Counted from the stretch's first letter, positions 16,971-26,196 are shown. The stretch is DNA of 64,000 nucleotides from JAFANK01 sp036741695 (GCA_036741695.1 DAINRU010000001.1:71938-135937), one strand, 5' to 3'. Translations and numbers: made by a program. The notes: generated by a model not told the origin, from the sequence alone.

Positions 16971-17269
16971 TGAATCCCAAAAACCCGCGTGGCAAAGACG
17001 GCGGCGAGATGACGGTCCGCGAGGCGGGCAAACGCGGCGGCGACGCCGTGAGAGCCAAGTACGGCCCGTCGTTCTACGAAGAGATCGGCCGCAAGGGTGG
17101 CAAGTCGACCAAACAGCGGCACGGTGCGGAGTTCTTCGAGAGCATCGGCCAAAAAGGCGGCAACGCCGTCAAAGACAAGTACGGCCAGACGTTCTACGAA
17201 CAGATCGGGCATAAGGGCGGTCAAAAGGTGAAACGCCTGATCGAAGAGGCCAAACGCTCGACACGTTAA
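16970..17269 (+). CDS. KGG-repeat stress protein, tandem paralogue
   Basis: 99 residues, a longer paralogue of the preceding gene with four KGG/RGG units (GKRGGDAVRAKYGPSFYEEIG, GRKGGKSTKQRHGAEFFESIG, GQKGGNAVKDKYGQTFYEQIG, GHKGGQKVKRL). The unit is a 21-22 residue repeat alternating a basic KGG turn with an aromatic FYE(E/Q)IG segment. The start codon ATG 16970 shares bases with the preceding TGA stop; GTG 16967 is also in frame. A stress-protective hydrophilin role is inferred from the family only. Confidence 0.85.
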   Translation: MNPKNPRGKDGGEMTVREAGKRGGDAVRAKYGPSFYEEIGRKGGKSTKQRHGAEFFESIGQKGGNAVKDKYGQTFYEQIGHKGGQKVKRLIEEAKRSTR

Positions 17270-17279
17270 AGTCTCGTCC

Positions 17280-18362
17280 ATGACGACGCAGACGACGCTC
17301 GACGCGCCCTCGTTCCGCTCCATCGATCCTCAGGACATGCTCGGCGCCATACTCGGGTTGCCGGAGCAGATCGACGACGCTAAACGCGTCGCGCTCGGTG
17401 CTTCCTTTGACAGCCTGACCGGTAAGACGTTCTCGTCGCTCGTCATCGCCGGGCTGGGCGGCTCAGCGATCGGCGGGGACTTCTTACGCGCCGGGTACGA
17501 GGCGACGCTGACGGTGCCGGTCACGGTCGTGCGTGATTATCATCTGCCTGGCTACGTGAACGAGCGAACGCTCGTCTACGCGACGAGCAATTCGGGCAAC
17601 ACCGAAGAGACGCTCGCCTGCTATGAGTCGGCCAAGAATGCGCGCGCCGGCCTCGTCGCCTTCTCCACCGGCGGCAAACTCGCGACCATGGCGAAGGCCG
17701 ATGGCGTGCCGCTCGTCTCGTTCCCCGGCGGCCTGCAGCCCCGCGCCGCACTCGGCTACTCCTTCGTGCCGCTCATCGTCGCCTCGTCGCGCCTTGGGCT
17801 CCTGCCCGGCGTGCTGCTCGATGACATCGACGAGGCGAGCGCCGTCCTGCGCGAGGTCCGCAACGAATGCAATCCGGAGACGCCATTCGCGAAGAATCCC
17901 GCCAAGCGTTTGGCGGCGGCGTGCTTCAGCAGGCTGCCAGTGATCTACGGATCGCAAGGCGAGCGTGGCGTCGTCGCCTACCGCTGGAAGACCCAGATCG
18001 AGGAGAACGCCAAAGCCTTCGCCGTGTCCAACGTCTTCCCCGAGCTCAACCACAACGAGACCGTCGGTTGGAGCGGTACGCACGGCCAGGGCGAGGTCGA
18101 GAAGAACTTCGCCGTCGTGATCCTGCGCGACGATCGCGAGCCCAAGCAGATCCAGCGGCGCGTCGATCTGACCAAGCAGATCATCGCTCGCGTGGCGAGT
18201 TCGATCGACGAGGTGTGGGCGCGCGGCGAGAGCACGCTCTCGCGCATGCTGTCGCTCACCTACGTGGGTGATTTTGCCTCGTACTATCTCGCCATCGCGT
18301 ATGGTGAGGATCCCACGCCGGTGCGGGTCATCGATTGGTTGAAATCCGAACTCGCGAAATAG
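17280..18362 (+). CDS. Bifunctional phosphoglucose/phosphomannose isomerase
   Basis: A 360-residue SIS-domain enzyme interconverting fructose 6-phosphate with glucose 6-phosphate and mannose 6-phosphate. The first SIS domain has VIAGLGGSAIGGDFLR and the phosphate loop ATSNSGNTEETL. The second follows after residue 200, with ENAKAFAVSNVFPELNHNETVGW, containing the catalytic Glu and the conserved histidine of the PGI/PMI family (shorter than classical PGI). ATG 17280 lies 10 bp after the KGG gene without a clear SD, so it may be read from the same message. It supplies sugar phosphates for glycolysis and nucleotide-sugar synthesis. Confidence 0.92.
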   Translation: MTTQTTLDAPSFRSIDPQDMLGAILGLPEQIDDAKRVALGASFDSLTGKTFSSLVIAGLGGSAIGGDFLRAGYEATLTVPVTVVRDYHLPGYVNERTLVYATSNSGNTEETLACYESAKNARAGLVAFSTGGKLATMAKADGVPLVSFPGGLQPRAALGYSFVPLIVASSRLGLLPGVLLDDIDEASAVLREVRNECNPETPFAKNPAKRLAAACFSRLPVIYGSQGERGVVAYRWKTQIEENAKAFAVSNVFPELNHNETVGWSGTHGQGEVEKNFAVVILRDDREPKQIQRRVDLTKQIIARVASSIDEVWARGESTLSRMLSLTYVGDFASYYLAIAYGEDPTPVRVIDWLKSELAK

Positions 18363-18386
18363 AACTGCTTCAAAGGTCCTACACGT

Positions 18387-18956
18387 TTACTGGGAGCCCT
18401 TGATCGAGGTCGAGCCTAAGTTCGACGTGCCACTGAGCAGATTTGCTTGCAGATGCGAGCTCACCATATCGTAGCCTTTGTACTTCACGTGGACCTCGGT
18501 CGGACAGGACAGCGTCTGCATCGGATTGCTCCATTCGACGTTTTCCGTGCGCAGATCGGAGAGGTCTTTGGGGCGTACGCTCCAGACGTGGACTGACCCA
18601 GATCCTGTATAGTTCATCGAGCGCAGATCGAGCGTCACCTGGTCGGCGGTGAGCTTGTACGCGGGCTTGCCTTTGAGATAGTAGATGCCTTCTCGCACGT
18701 GATGGTAGGTCGTGACCATGCCGTCGGTGCTCGTATCGGAGCTGTCCGCGACGAACTTCCAGCCGAGCTGCGTTCCGCGTTCGCCCTGCCCTTGCACTTT
18801 CTTCATCGTGATCTGCGGCTCTCCGAACGATGCCGGAGCGTCGGGCATGAGCAAAGCGCTGACGAGATAGTAGGCGATGACGCCCACAAACGCGAGACCG
18901 ACCGTCCAGGCGACGAGCGTGGGCCGTTGGTTCACGAAATCGACGATCGCCTTCAC
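18387..18956 (-). CDS. lptC: LptC-like lipopolysaccharide-transport protein
   Basis: 189 residues: one N-terminal membrane segment (about 14-36) followed by an all-beta periplasmic domain with the LptC pattern. That pattern includes FGEPQITMKKV, GWKFVAD, a YKLTADQVTLDLRSM stretch with GSGSVHVWS, then DLRTENVEWSNPMQTLSCPTEVHV. LptC sits in the inner membrane and relays LPS from the LptBFG extractor to LptA. Identity is inferred from topology and neighbours more than from strong sequence similarity. ATG 18956 overlaps the lnt stop by 4 bp, and other Lpt genes lie upstream on the same strand. Confidence 0.7.
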   Translation of the reverse strand: MKAIVDFVNQRPTLVAWTVGLAFVGVIAYYLVSALLMPDAPASFGEPQITMKKVQGQGERGTQLGWKFVADSSDTSTDGMVTTYHHVREGIYYLKGKPAYKLTADQVTLDLRSMNYTGSGSVHVWSVRPKDLSDLRTENVEWSNPMQTLSCPTEVHVKYKGYDMVSSHLQANLLSGTSNLGSTSIKGSQ

Positions 18957-20515
18957 CAGTCACCTCGCCGAGAACGCCAGCCGGGCGTGTGCGTGCGCGT
19001 GCGCCACAATCCCGCGATCACGACACCGATCGCGAGCACGAGCAGCCAGACGACGCCAATCCGGTCGTAGGGCGTCACGATGCCGCGCCCGACGTCACCC
19101 ACCACGATGCCGCGCTGGCCCAGACCTAGACTCGCGACGATCTTGCCACTGGGGTCGACGATATCCGACACGCCTGTGTCTGCACCGCGCACGATCCAGC
19201 GACCGGTGGACACCGCGGCGACGACCGCGACATCGGCATGCTGATACGGTCCGTTCGTGCCGCCAAACCATGCATCGTCGGTCGCCACGATGAGCGCGTC
19301 GGCGCCGGCGTTCGCCGTCGCGCGGGTGTAGGGCGCGAAAGCCGACTCGTAGCAGATGAGCGTGCCCCATTGCCAGCCTGCAGCCGCGAGCAGATGCGGG
19401 CCAGGACCCGACAGAAAGCGCGACGCGGAATCAAACAGCGGCAGCGGGCGCAGCACGCGGTCGAAGGGCAGAAACTCCGCGAACGGCACGAGCAGGCGCT
19501 TGTGATACACGCCGCCCAGCGTTCCCTCGGGCGTCAGCGCGATGAGCGCGTTGTAGTAGCCGTCGGGTGAAGGCCGATCGATGGTTCCGGCCATGATCCA
19601 GACGTGCGACTGCGCGGCGACGGATTCGAGCCGCGTCAAAAGCCACGGCTCTTGCAGCGGATACGAGGTGATGGCGGTCTCGGGCCAGACGACCACCTGA
19701 GCGCCGCGCGCGGCGGCTTGTCTGGTCAGCGCCGTATACGTCTCGATCGTCTGCTCGAAGATCGCCGGCGTCCACTTCTCACGCTGCGAGATGTTGCCCT
19801 GAGCGACGGCCACCCGCAGCACGGGTGGAGCAAGCACGACACGGTGTCGCATGCCGTCGCCGACAACGATGAGGAGCACGAGCGCGGCGAGCACGATCGC
19901 ACCCGTCCTACGCGCAGCCGCCGTGCCCCAGGCGATGCCAGCGATAGCGCCATTGGCCAGCGCGATGATCGCGCTGAGCAGATACACGCCTCCGTATGCT
20001 GCGAGCGGCAACAGCCACGGCAGGTGCGCGGCCACGAGCCCGAGTTCCCCAAATGGAAGCCCGGACTGTCCACGTGTGCGCAAGGTCTCAGCAAGCAGCC
20101 ACGCGGCCGGCGCGGCGAACACGGAAATCGTGCGGAACTCACCGCGACCGATGAGCGAGGTCAACACGGCCGCGACGGCGATGAAAAGGCCCTGATAAAC
20201 GCACAGCAGCACGAGCGCGAGGATTGACCACGAGCCGACGAAGTCGCCGATCGAGTGGATCATCCAATTGAAGAGGACGAGGCTGATCATCGCGCCCGCG
20301 AACCATCCCCACCACAGCGCCTGTTTCCAGGACGCTTTGGACCAGAGCAAGAACAATGGGACGAGAGCGACGAACGACACGACCCCGGCGTCGAGCGTGG
20401 GAAAGGCACACATGAGCAGAACCGGTCCGGCCAGCGACGCGCCAAGCGCGATCGGCCAGATGACCACGGGCACCCGCTCCTCTACCAAGCCGAGCGCGGC
20501 AGAAGCCCCTATCAT
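18953..20515 (-). CDS. lnt: Apolipoprotein N-acyltransferase
   Basis: A 520-residue inner-membrane enzyme that adds the third acyl chain to lipoproteins. About eight N-terminal membrane helices precede a periplasmic nitrilase domain. That domain carries the Glu-Lys-Cys triad in VVWPETAI, HKRLLVPFAEFLPF and LICYESAF, and a last helix follows at the C-terminus. ATG 20515 is set by AAGGAGA six bases upstream; upstream in-frame starts would run into the divergent lipoprotein gene. Its start codon overlaps the start codon of that opposite-strand gene. Confidence 0.92.
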   Translation of the reverse strand: MIGASAALGLVEERVPVVIWPIALGASLAGPVLLMCAFPTLDAGVVSFVALVPLFLLWSKASWKQALWWGWFAGAMISLVLFNWMIHSIGDFVGSWSILALVLLCVYQGLFIAVAAVLTSLIGRGEFRTISVFAAPAAWLLAETLRTRGQSGLPFGELGLVAAHLPWLLPLAAYGGVYLLSAIIALANGAIAGIAWGTAAARRTGAIVLAALVLLIVVGDGMRHRVVLAPPVLRVAVAQGNISQREKWTPAIFEQTIETYTALTRQAAARGAQVVVWPETAITSYPLQEPWLLTRLESVAAQSHVWIMAGTIDRPSPDGYYNALIALTPEGTLGGVYHKRLLVPFAEFLPFDRVLRPLPLFDSASRFLSGPGPHLLAAAGWQWGTLICYESAFAPYTRATANAGADALIVATDDAWFGGTNGPYQHADVAVVAAVSTGRWIVRGADTGVSDIVDPSGKIVASLGLGQRGIVVGDVGRGIVTPYDRIGVVWLLVLAIGVVIAGLWRTRTHTPGWRSRRGDW

Positions 20516-21296
20516 GATGTCTCTCCTTCGCCGCGCGGGTGCGATGTGCTTGGTGTCGGCCATCGCGGCTTTCGGCATGCCCGCCTGCGGGCGCGGCCCG
20601 GTGGAGCCGCCGCCATTCACCCCGTTCGTGTCCACGATCAATTTCCAGCTCTACGTCAACGGTCAGATCACGCCGAGTCAAGGCAACTACATCATCGCCG
20701 TCAACGCGAACCTCAATCCGACGACGAACGTCAACGCGGTGAGCGGAGAAAACCCAGGCATGCCCACGGCAAACGAAGCCCAAGGTGTGCCGCCGACCTA
20801 TACCCACTGGGATCAGGAATTCGTCTTTGGCTCCGCGACCGGCTTTTCCACCAATGGTTTCTTTTATAATTACAAAGTGCTCACCGGCGGCACAGGAACG
20901 ACGACCGCGACGTTCTTCCCCATCGTGCTCGCCACCAACGACTTCACGCTCGTCCCCAACGGCAGCTTTGGGACCGGCAGCGGCAACATGCTGAGCATCA
21001 CGCTGCCGCTGAACGACCTCTCCATCCGCGGCAATCCGAGTTCGGCCAACCCGCCCTTCATCACAACCCCGGCGATCACGCAGATCTACGTCAACTACAT
21101 CACGACCGACACGTCGGGCGTGCCGCAGGACCAACTCGGACCCAACGGTCTCGCCACGATTGGGTACCAAGTGAACGTTCCCGTCACGGTGAACAACACG
21201 GTGCAACTGCCAAACTTCTCGAGCGTCAGCGGCCCGTCCAATCCGAATCTCTTCATCATCGGCGGCCAGATCACGGTCAGCGCGGTTTCGCCGTAA
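20514..21296 (+). CDS. Predicted lipoprotein of unknown function
   Basis: About 260 residues. The N-terminus MMSLLRRAGAMCLVSAIAAFGMPACG looks like a lipoprotein signal, with Cys following MPA, though the lipobox is not ideal. The mature part is Asn/Thr/Gly-rich and beta-strand-like (NFQLYVNGQITPSQGNYIIA, ITQIYVNYITTD, GYQVNVPVTVNNTVQLP), suggesting a secreted beta-sandwich. I do not recognise the family. The start is ATG 20514 or 20517. It stands alone on the plus strand between lnt and lptD, sharing start-codon bases with lnt and ending one base before the lptD stop. Confidence 0.65.
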   Translation: MMSLLRRAGAMCLVSAIAAFGMPACGRGPVEPPPFTPFVSTINFQLYVNGQITPSQGNYIIAVNANLNPTTNVNAVSGENPGMPTANEAQGVPPTYTHWDQEFVFGSATGFSTNGFFYNYKVLTGGTGTTTATFFPIVLATNDFTLVPNGSFGTGSGNMLSITLPLNDLSIRGNPSSANPPFITTPAITQIYVNYITTDTSGVPQDQLGPNGLATIGYQVNVPVTVNNTVQLPNFSSVSGPSNPNLFIIGGQITVSAVSP

Positions 21297-23699
21297 TTAT
21301 TGCCCGAAGGGCTGGGCGATGATCGGCCCGTTGTTGTTGATGCCGAACGACGCGCTTTGCGAGGGGAAGGCGAGCAACGCGAGCGAGACGTCGACTTCCT
21401 TGAGCGGTTGATGGTAGGCGATGCGCACGACGTAGCAATCGCTCACCGTGTGCGTCAGGTAATAGTTCTGCCCTTGCAGCGAATGCTGTTGGAAGTCGTA
21501 GTCGCCGGTGAATTGGAGGTAGTCGGCACGCGTCAACGGCGTCGCCAAGGCGATGGCCAGCGGCGAGTACCCCGTGCCGTGGGGGTCGTACGACGTGCCC
21601 ACGTTGATGAACGAGTACGGGCTTGGGTTGACGGTCAGTTGGTAGTTGATCGTGCTCAGGAATTTGGTCGTAAAATCATAATTGGTGGACGCGGTGAAAT
21701 GATAGTACATCGCGTTGTAGACGTTGAGGACTTCGCTGATCTGATTCGCCCCTGAGAGCTTATCGAGCGAGGGCATCGGCGTGTAGCCGCGCACGCTCTG
21801 GTCGGTATAGACGAGCGTGTTGTCGGCGTGGCGCCCGAAGTAGTCCTGCAACGTGCCTTCGAAGCCAAGCGCCCCCTGCAGGTCGCCCGTGCCATACGCA
21901 TCCTGATGGATGTTCGCGTTGGCGTTGATGACCGTCGAATCGCCGATGCGGTAGATGCCCGGCCCCACCTGGCCATTGAAATCGACGCGCGACGTCTCGA
22001 TGTTGTCGTAGCCATCGTTGTAGATGCCGTCGATAAGCGTCACGCTGATCGGCAGACGCAGGTTCTCGATCTGGAATGGCCGCGCGCGCAAGGTCAGCTC
22101 AGGCACGCGTTGGATGCCGATGACCGGGGTTGTCGTCTCGGCGACGCCGATGCCGTTGGTCTGCAGCCCGTGGTTGGTCGAGATCACGAGATCGGCGTCG
22201 AATGCACGCGCGCTGAGGTGAGTGTCGGCGTTGAAGCCGACCGCGCGCGAGAAGGCTCCCGGGTTCGTGTTGTCCTGCAGATTGAGTCCGACGCTCTGGG
22301 TGAAGACCGACGAGAAGGCGATGGTGTGCTGGAAGATCCCGCCGAACGACTTCGATGGACCGGTGGCCGTGTTCGTCACCGCATAGCTTGTCGTGCTGCG
22401 CGCGCCGGAGTGCGTGACCGAGATGTTCGTCGAGGTCGTGGTGGGCAGCGCCGTGAAGATCGCCGACTGACCGGAATAGTTGAAGGACAGCGCACCCTGG
22501 AGGTGGTCTGAGAACATGCGCGCCAGGCTCAGCGACGATTGGATCGAGTTCCTCGTCCCCGAGAGCTGCTGTTGCTGGCTGTTGTTGTTCAGGTCGTAGA
22601 TGCTGAACTCGCCGCCGCCGCGTCCATCCTGGCGCTGGAAGTAGAGATCGGCGCCGAGGCCGATGCCGACCTTCTGGTAGAAGTCGATGTGATACGTGCC
22701 GTACCAGTTCGGTCCGCGATAGAAGTTGAGGAACTCGCGCAGAAAGACGCCGTACGCGGAGTTGTAGCCGACGCGCGGGGTGTACTGCGTCTGCCGGCGC
22801 TGGGCGATCTCGGTGAGCGGCAGGGCGAGCACGCCGAGCGCGGCGACAAGGACCTTGCCGAGGAAGAGTGCCGAGCCTTTGGCGATGATGCGGTCGTGCG
22901 GCCGGATCTCGATCTCTTTGCCGGTGATGTGATAGGCGAGGTGATTGGGCTCGCAGGTCGTGATCCAGCCGTTCTTGATGATGGTGTGGCCGTTAGGATC
23001 GACGATCGCCTCCTGTCCTTTGTAGTAGAGCTTTCCCTGGATCTGCTCGCCTTGGAAATAGATCGCGGCGGTCGAACCCTCGACGTCGAAGAGCTCGACG
23101 CGATCGCTGTCGGCGTGGTATTCGAGCGCCGAGGCCGTCGAGGTGTCGCCGTCCGCTTGGGCGAGCACGACGTGCCCGGTGGCGCGCAGGATTTTGGTGG
23201 TCGCGTCGTAGACCGCTTGATCGGCTGTGACCACGCCCGTCGCGTATTCGAGGCGCACGTGGCCGTATGCCGTGAACCCGCCAGCTGGTCCATTGTTGCC
23301 GTAGAGTTGATCGGCGGTCACGCGCGCGAGACCCGAGGCCAGTGGCTCGGGCGCCGGCGTGGCATTCGGGTTGGCAGGCGGGGTCGGCGTCTCGGTCGGC
23401 ACGGGCGTCGCACCGCGATTGGCACGCGGGAAATCCTCGGGATTCGGGGGCGGCGTCACGTAGAGCGGGAACGGGGTTTGGCCGACGCCCGGCGAGGTGA
23501 TGCGCGGCATCGTCGCGATGGGAGTCGGTTGGGGCTGCGCGGTTTCGGTCGGAGGGCTCGACGGCTGCTCGGATGCCGCGGGTTGCGGCGTCTGTGCGTC
23601 TGCGTGCAAATGCGCGCCGACGATGGCGACGAAGATAAGGACGGCGAGTACCGTCCTGTGGGCTAGGCTCGGCGCGCGGTCAGCTGCGTCGAACTTCAA
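21297..23699 (-). CDS. lptD: LPS-assembly outer-membrane protein, LptD/OstA-like
   Basis: An 800-residue exported protein. A signal peptide (hydrophobic TVLAVLIFVAIVGA, cleavage near ADA-QT) precedes a Pro/Thr/Gln-rich linker to about residue 120. An OstA-type beta-jellyroll follows (VTADQLYG, GHVRLEYATGVVTADQAVYD, ILRATGHVVLAQADG). A long C-terminal region then shows alternating-residue beta strands typical of a barrel (YHIDFYQKVGIGLGADLYFQ, TNYDFTTKFLSTINYQLTV). LptD inserts LPS into the outer leaflet. It lies 18 bp downstream of lptF/G on the same strand, supporting the role. It is longer in the linker and more divergent than proteobacterial LptD. Confidence 0.85.
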   Translation of the reverse strand: MKFDAADRAPSLAHRTVLAVLIFVAIVGAHLHADAQTPQPAASEQPSSPPTETAQPQPTPIATMPRITSPGVGQTPFPLYVTPPPNPEDFPRANRGATPVPTETPTPPANPNATPAPEPLASGLARVTADQLYGNNGPAGGFTAYGHVRLEYATGVVTADQAVYDATTKILRATGHVVLAQADGDTSTASALEYHADSDRVELFDVEGSTAAIYFQGEQIQGKLYYKGQEAIVDPNGHTIIKNGWITTCEPNHLAYHITGKEIEIRPHDRIIAKGSALFLGKVLVAALGVLALPLTEIAQRRQTQYTPRVGYNSAYGVFLREFLNFYRGPNWYGTYHIDFYQKVGIGLGADLYFQRQDGRGGGEFSIYDLNNNSQQQQLSGTRNSIQSSLSLARMFSDHLQGALSFNYSGQSAIFTALPTTTSTNISVTHSGARSTTSYAVTNTATGPSKSFGGIFQHTIAFSSVFTQSVGLNLQDNTNPGAFSRAVGFNADTHLSARAFDADLVISTNHGLQTNGIGVAETTTPVIGIQRVPELTLRARPFQIENLRLPISVTLIDGIYNDGYDNIETSRVDFNGQVGPGIYRIGDSTVINANANIHQDAYGTGDLQGALGFEGTLQDYFGRHADNTLVYTDQSVRGYTPMPSLDKLSGANQISEVLNVYNAMYYHFTASTNYDFTTKFLSTINYQLTVNPSPYSFINVGTSYDPHGTGYSPLAIALATPLTRADYLQFTGDYDFQQHSLQGQNYYLTHTVSDCYVVRIAYHQPLKEVDVSLALLAFPSQSASFGINNNGPIIAQPFGQ

Positions 23700-23717
23700 A
23701 AACGACGCTCTGCGGGC

Positions 23718-24950
23718 TCACCGTTCCTCCCTCCATAACATCAAGAGGCCGGCCGAGCCCATGACGAGATTCGGGATCCAGGCGGCAAGCGGAGCGGGAA
23801 TCGCACCGTTCTTGCCGAGCGCGTTGGTCGCCGCCATGATGAGCCAGTAGCCTAAGAGCACGAGCAGCGCGGCGCCGGCGGCGACCCCGCGACCGCGCTT
23901 GCCGAATCGCACGCCGAGCGGCAATGCGATCAAGATGCTGATGAGGCAGGCGACCGGCATGGCGTATTTCTGCTGCAGGTCCATCTCGAACTGGCGGACG
24001 TCCTCGCCGCTGCTCTTCAGGGCCTTGATCTCGCGCGCAAGCTCGCGCGAGTTCATCTCGAACGGTCCGCGCGGCCCCTCGAAGAGCAAGGACGCGTCGG
24101 CGAGCGGGAATTCCAGCGAGTCGAAGTGTTGCTGCTTGGTCACAAGGCCGCTCGTGCCATACAGGGTCTCCACGCCGTCGTAGAGCACGAGCTTGCCGTT
24201 GATCTGGCGAGCCGTCGCAGCGGTGAGGGTCTCGGGGAAATAGCCCGAGCCCAGCGAGTAGATCTGCACGCTGTGCATGAGCCCGCTCTGGGGATCCATC
24301 GAACCGACGAAGATGCTGTGCTGGCCGTCTTCGGTACGCACGAATTGGTCGGGTTGGATAATCGGTTGGCTCGAATGGTACGCGATCTCGCGGAACACGG
24401 TCTGCGATTTGTGCTGCGAGGTCGGTGCCACGAAATCGTTGATGAAGAACGCGACAAGGGTGAGGACCAGGCCCATGAGCAGCGCAGGGCGCGCGATGCG
24501 GTTGAGCGAGATGCCGCTCGTGCGCATGGCGGTCATCTCGTTATCGCCCGCCAGACGTCCGAAGCCCTGCAGCACGCCGAAGAGCGTGGCGAAGGGCAAG
24601 ATGAGATAGACGAACGACGGTATCTGGAGCACGATGTAGCGCATGACGAGCCCGAACGGGACCGACTTGTTGATGATGTAGTCTGCGGCTAAGAAGAAGG
24701 TGTTGATGATGAGGAAGAGCGTGAAAGCGGCGACGGCAAAGGCGAAGGGTGCGGCCATCTCGCTCGCCAGATAACGGTCGAGGATGCTGATGGGATGCCG
24801 GCTGCGCACCTGCGGCTGGCGCAGATCACCCGACCCGCTGGGGCCGGCCAGCCAGTCGAGGCGTTGGGCATTCCCCGACGGCGCCGGCGCATCACGCACG
24901 ACGTCTGACGTCCTTGTCCGCGGCGCGGATGCCTCGCTCGGGGTCGACAT
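23718..24950 (-). CDS. LPS-export permease, LptF/LptG (YjgP/YjgQ) family
   Basis: A 410-residue inner-membrane permease of the LptBFG transporter. A cytosolic N-terminal tail of about 55 residues is unusual. It is followed by ILDRYLASEMAAPFAFAVAAF (first helix), two more helices, the conserved GDNEMTAMRTSGISLNRIARP coupling region, a periplasmic beta-jellyroll (about 170-300), and three C-terminal helices ending LMLWREER. ATG 24950 has GAAGGAAG about ten bases upstream. It is the first gene of an lptF/G-lptD pair. Only one such permease is visible here, so the partner must lie elsewhere. Confidence 0.9.
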   Translation of the reverse strand: MSTPSEASAPRTRTSDVVRDAPAPSGNAQRLDWLAGPSGSGDLRQPQVRSRHPISILDRYLASEMAAPFAFAVAAFTLFLIINTFFLAADYIINKSVPFGLVMRYIVLQIPSFVYLILPFATLFGVLQGFGRLAGDNEMTAMRTSGISLNRIARPALLMGLVLTLVAFFINDFVAPTSQHKSQTVFREIAYHSSQPIIQPDQFVRTEDGQHSIFVGSMDPQSGLMHSVQIYSLGSGYFPETLTAATARQINGKLVLYDGVETLYGTSGLVTKQQHFDSLEFPLADASLLFEGPRGPFEMNSRELAREIKALKSSGEDVRQFEMDLQQKYAMPVACLISILIALPLGVRFGKRGRGVAAGAALLVLLGYWLIMAATNALGKNGAIPAPLAAWIPNLVMGSAGLLMLWREER

Positions 24951-25045
24951 GCATCGCCACTTCCTTCGTTTTCCGCGGCTATCCTGGGAAGATCACGGCG
25001 CTTTCGCAAGCGGTCGAACGCTGTCGACGCCGGCGCCGTCCGTCG

Positions 25046-25600
25046 TCAGCGCGTGCGCGCTGCCGCGTGATAGAGCGCGGTGACGTCGTGCACGTAGCCT
25101 TGCGTCTCCGCATATGGTGGCACGCCGCCGTATTTCGCCACCGCGCCGCTGCCCGCGTTGTACGCCGCAAGCGCGAGCGTGACATCGCCGTGGTAGCGCT
25201 GCAGCAGATCGTGCAGATAGGCGACGCCACCAGCGACGTTCTGCTCGGGATTGAAAGGATTGCTGACGCCGTAGCTCGCCGCGGTACCGGGCATGAGCTG
25301 CATGAGACCCATCGCGCCCGCTTGAGAGATCGCCGACGGGTCGCCGCCGGATTCTCTGTCGATGACTGCGCGCACGAGCGACGCCGGCACCTCATGTACG
25401 CGCGACTGCTCTGCGACGATGGCGTTGAGCCGCGCCACGTCCATCGCGTGTGGCCCCTCGCCGAAGGGCAAGAACCCACCGCCGCTGCAGCCGGCAACAG
25501 CGGCTGCTCCGATGATGAAGAGCGTCGCTGCGGTTCTGTGCACGCCGGTCAAGATCTGCACTTTCGAGCCCCAAATGAAACGCGAAGCGATTCGCGGCAC
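25046..25600 (-). CDS. Lytic transglycosylase (SLT domain), lipoprotein
   Basis: About 184 residues from GTG 25600, with later GTG starts also possible. A hydrophobic segment ends in the lipobox AVAGC, followed by a Slt70-type soluble lytic transglycosylase domain. The domain has the catalytic glutamate in IDRESGGDP, then GAMGLMQLMPGTA and LAAYNAGSGAVAKYGG. It cleaves the MurNAc-GlcNAc bond of peptidoglycan, giving 1,6-anhydroMurNAc. Anchoring through the lipobox cysteine would place it in the inner or outer membrane. It lies 95 bp downstream of the lptF/G start on the same strand but is separately oriented in the transcript order. Confidence 0.88.
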   Translation of the reverse strand: MPRIASRFIWGSKVQILTGVHRTAATLFIIGAAAVAGCSGGGFLPFGEGPHAMDVARLNAIVAEQSRVHEVPASLVRAVIDRESGGDPSAISQAGAMGLMQLMPGTAASYGVSNPFNPEQNVAGGVAYLHDLLQRYHGDVTLALAAYNAGSGAVAKYGGVPPYAETQGYVHDVTALYHAAARTR

Positions 25601-25655
25601 TACATTAAGTATCGGTATCAGACGTTGCGGTTTCGCCGTGACGCAGGCCTAATCA

Positions 25656-25676
25656 TAGGCGCCAAGGGGGCGCCTA
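25656..25676. repeat. Perfect inverted repeat in intergenic region
   Basis: TAGGCGCC (25656-25663) and GGCGCCTA (25669-25676) form an 8-bp hairpin with an AAGGG loop between the zinc-ribbon gene and the transglycosylase. Several CCTAG/CTAGG words follow to 25735. There is no T-tract, so the function is unclear. Confidence 0.5.
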
Positions 25677-25728
25677 GCGTAGTTAGGGCTCTTGGACCTA
25701 GCGCAGATGAGAGCGGGCTAGCCCTGGC

Positions 25729-26025
25729 CTAGCGGGTGCGCCGTCCTGCCACCGACTTGTAGCAATCCGGGCAGTAGACTGGCTTGTCCGGGCGTGGTGA
25801 GAACGGTACTTGGGTGGCCTGGCCGCACTGCGAGCAGACGGTGTCGAACATCATGCGCTCTCCGCCGGCACCGCTACGATCGCGTTTTCGAGCCCGGCGG
25901 CACTGGGGGCAGCGGGTGGGCTCGTGCTCGAAGCCCTTCTGCGCATAGAACTCCTGTTCGCCAGCCGTGAACGCGAACTCGGTACCGCAATCCCGGCAGG
26001 TCAAGGAACGATCTTGAAAGGTCAC
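25729..26025 (-). CDS. Small double zinc-ribbon protein
   Basis: 98 residues with three or four CxxC knuckles: CRDCG (9-13), CPQCR (39-43), CSQCG and CPDCY. The first half, with a conserved FTAGEQEFYAQKGFEHEPTRC segment, is the probable zinc-ribbon (zf-trcl) domain. The second half is the short CxxC...CxxC domain common in uncharacterised bacterial proteins. It probably binds two zinc ions; the partner (nucleic acid or protein) is unknown. The start is GTG 26025 behind a G-rich stretch. The 171 bases to the next gene on the other strand hold no recognisable gene. Confidence 0.8.
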   Translation of the reverse strand: MTFQDRSLTCRDCGTEFAFTAGEQEFYAQKGFEHEPTRCPQCRRARKRDRSGAGGERMMFDTVCSQCGQATQVPFSPRPDKPVYCPDCYKSVAGRRTR

Positions 26026-26196
26026 GTCAGCCCCCAGTTTTCACGTCTTGGAAAAACACGAAAGCCCCGTGCCCATTGACTTCAGGCACAGCAGACTCAC
26101 AAGAAATCTAGCACGTTCGTTTTCAAAAAGCAACCGTCGGGCCAGTCCGGTAGCCCCCAAGCGGTGCCACGCTCGGCCGGCGCGAAAGACCGGGGC

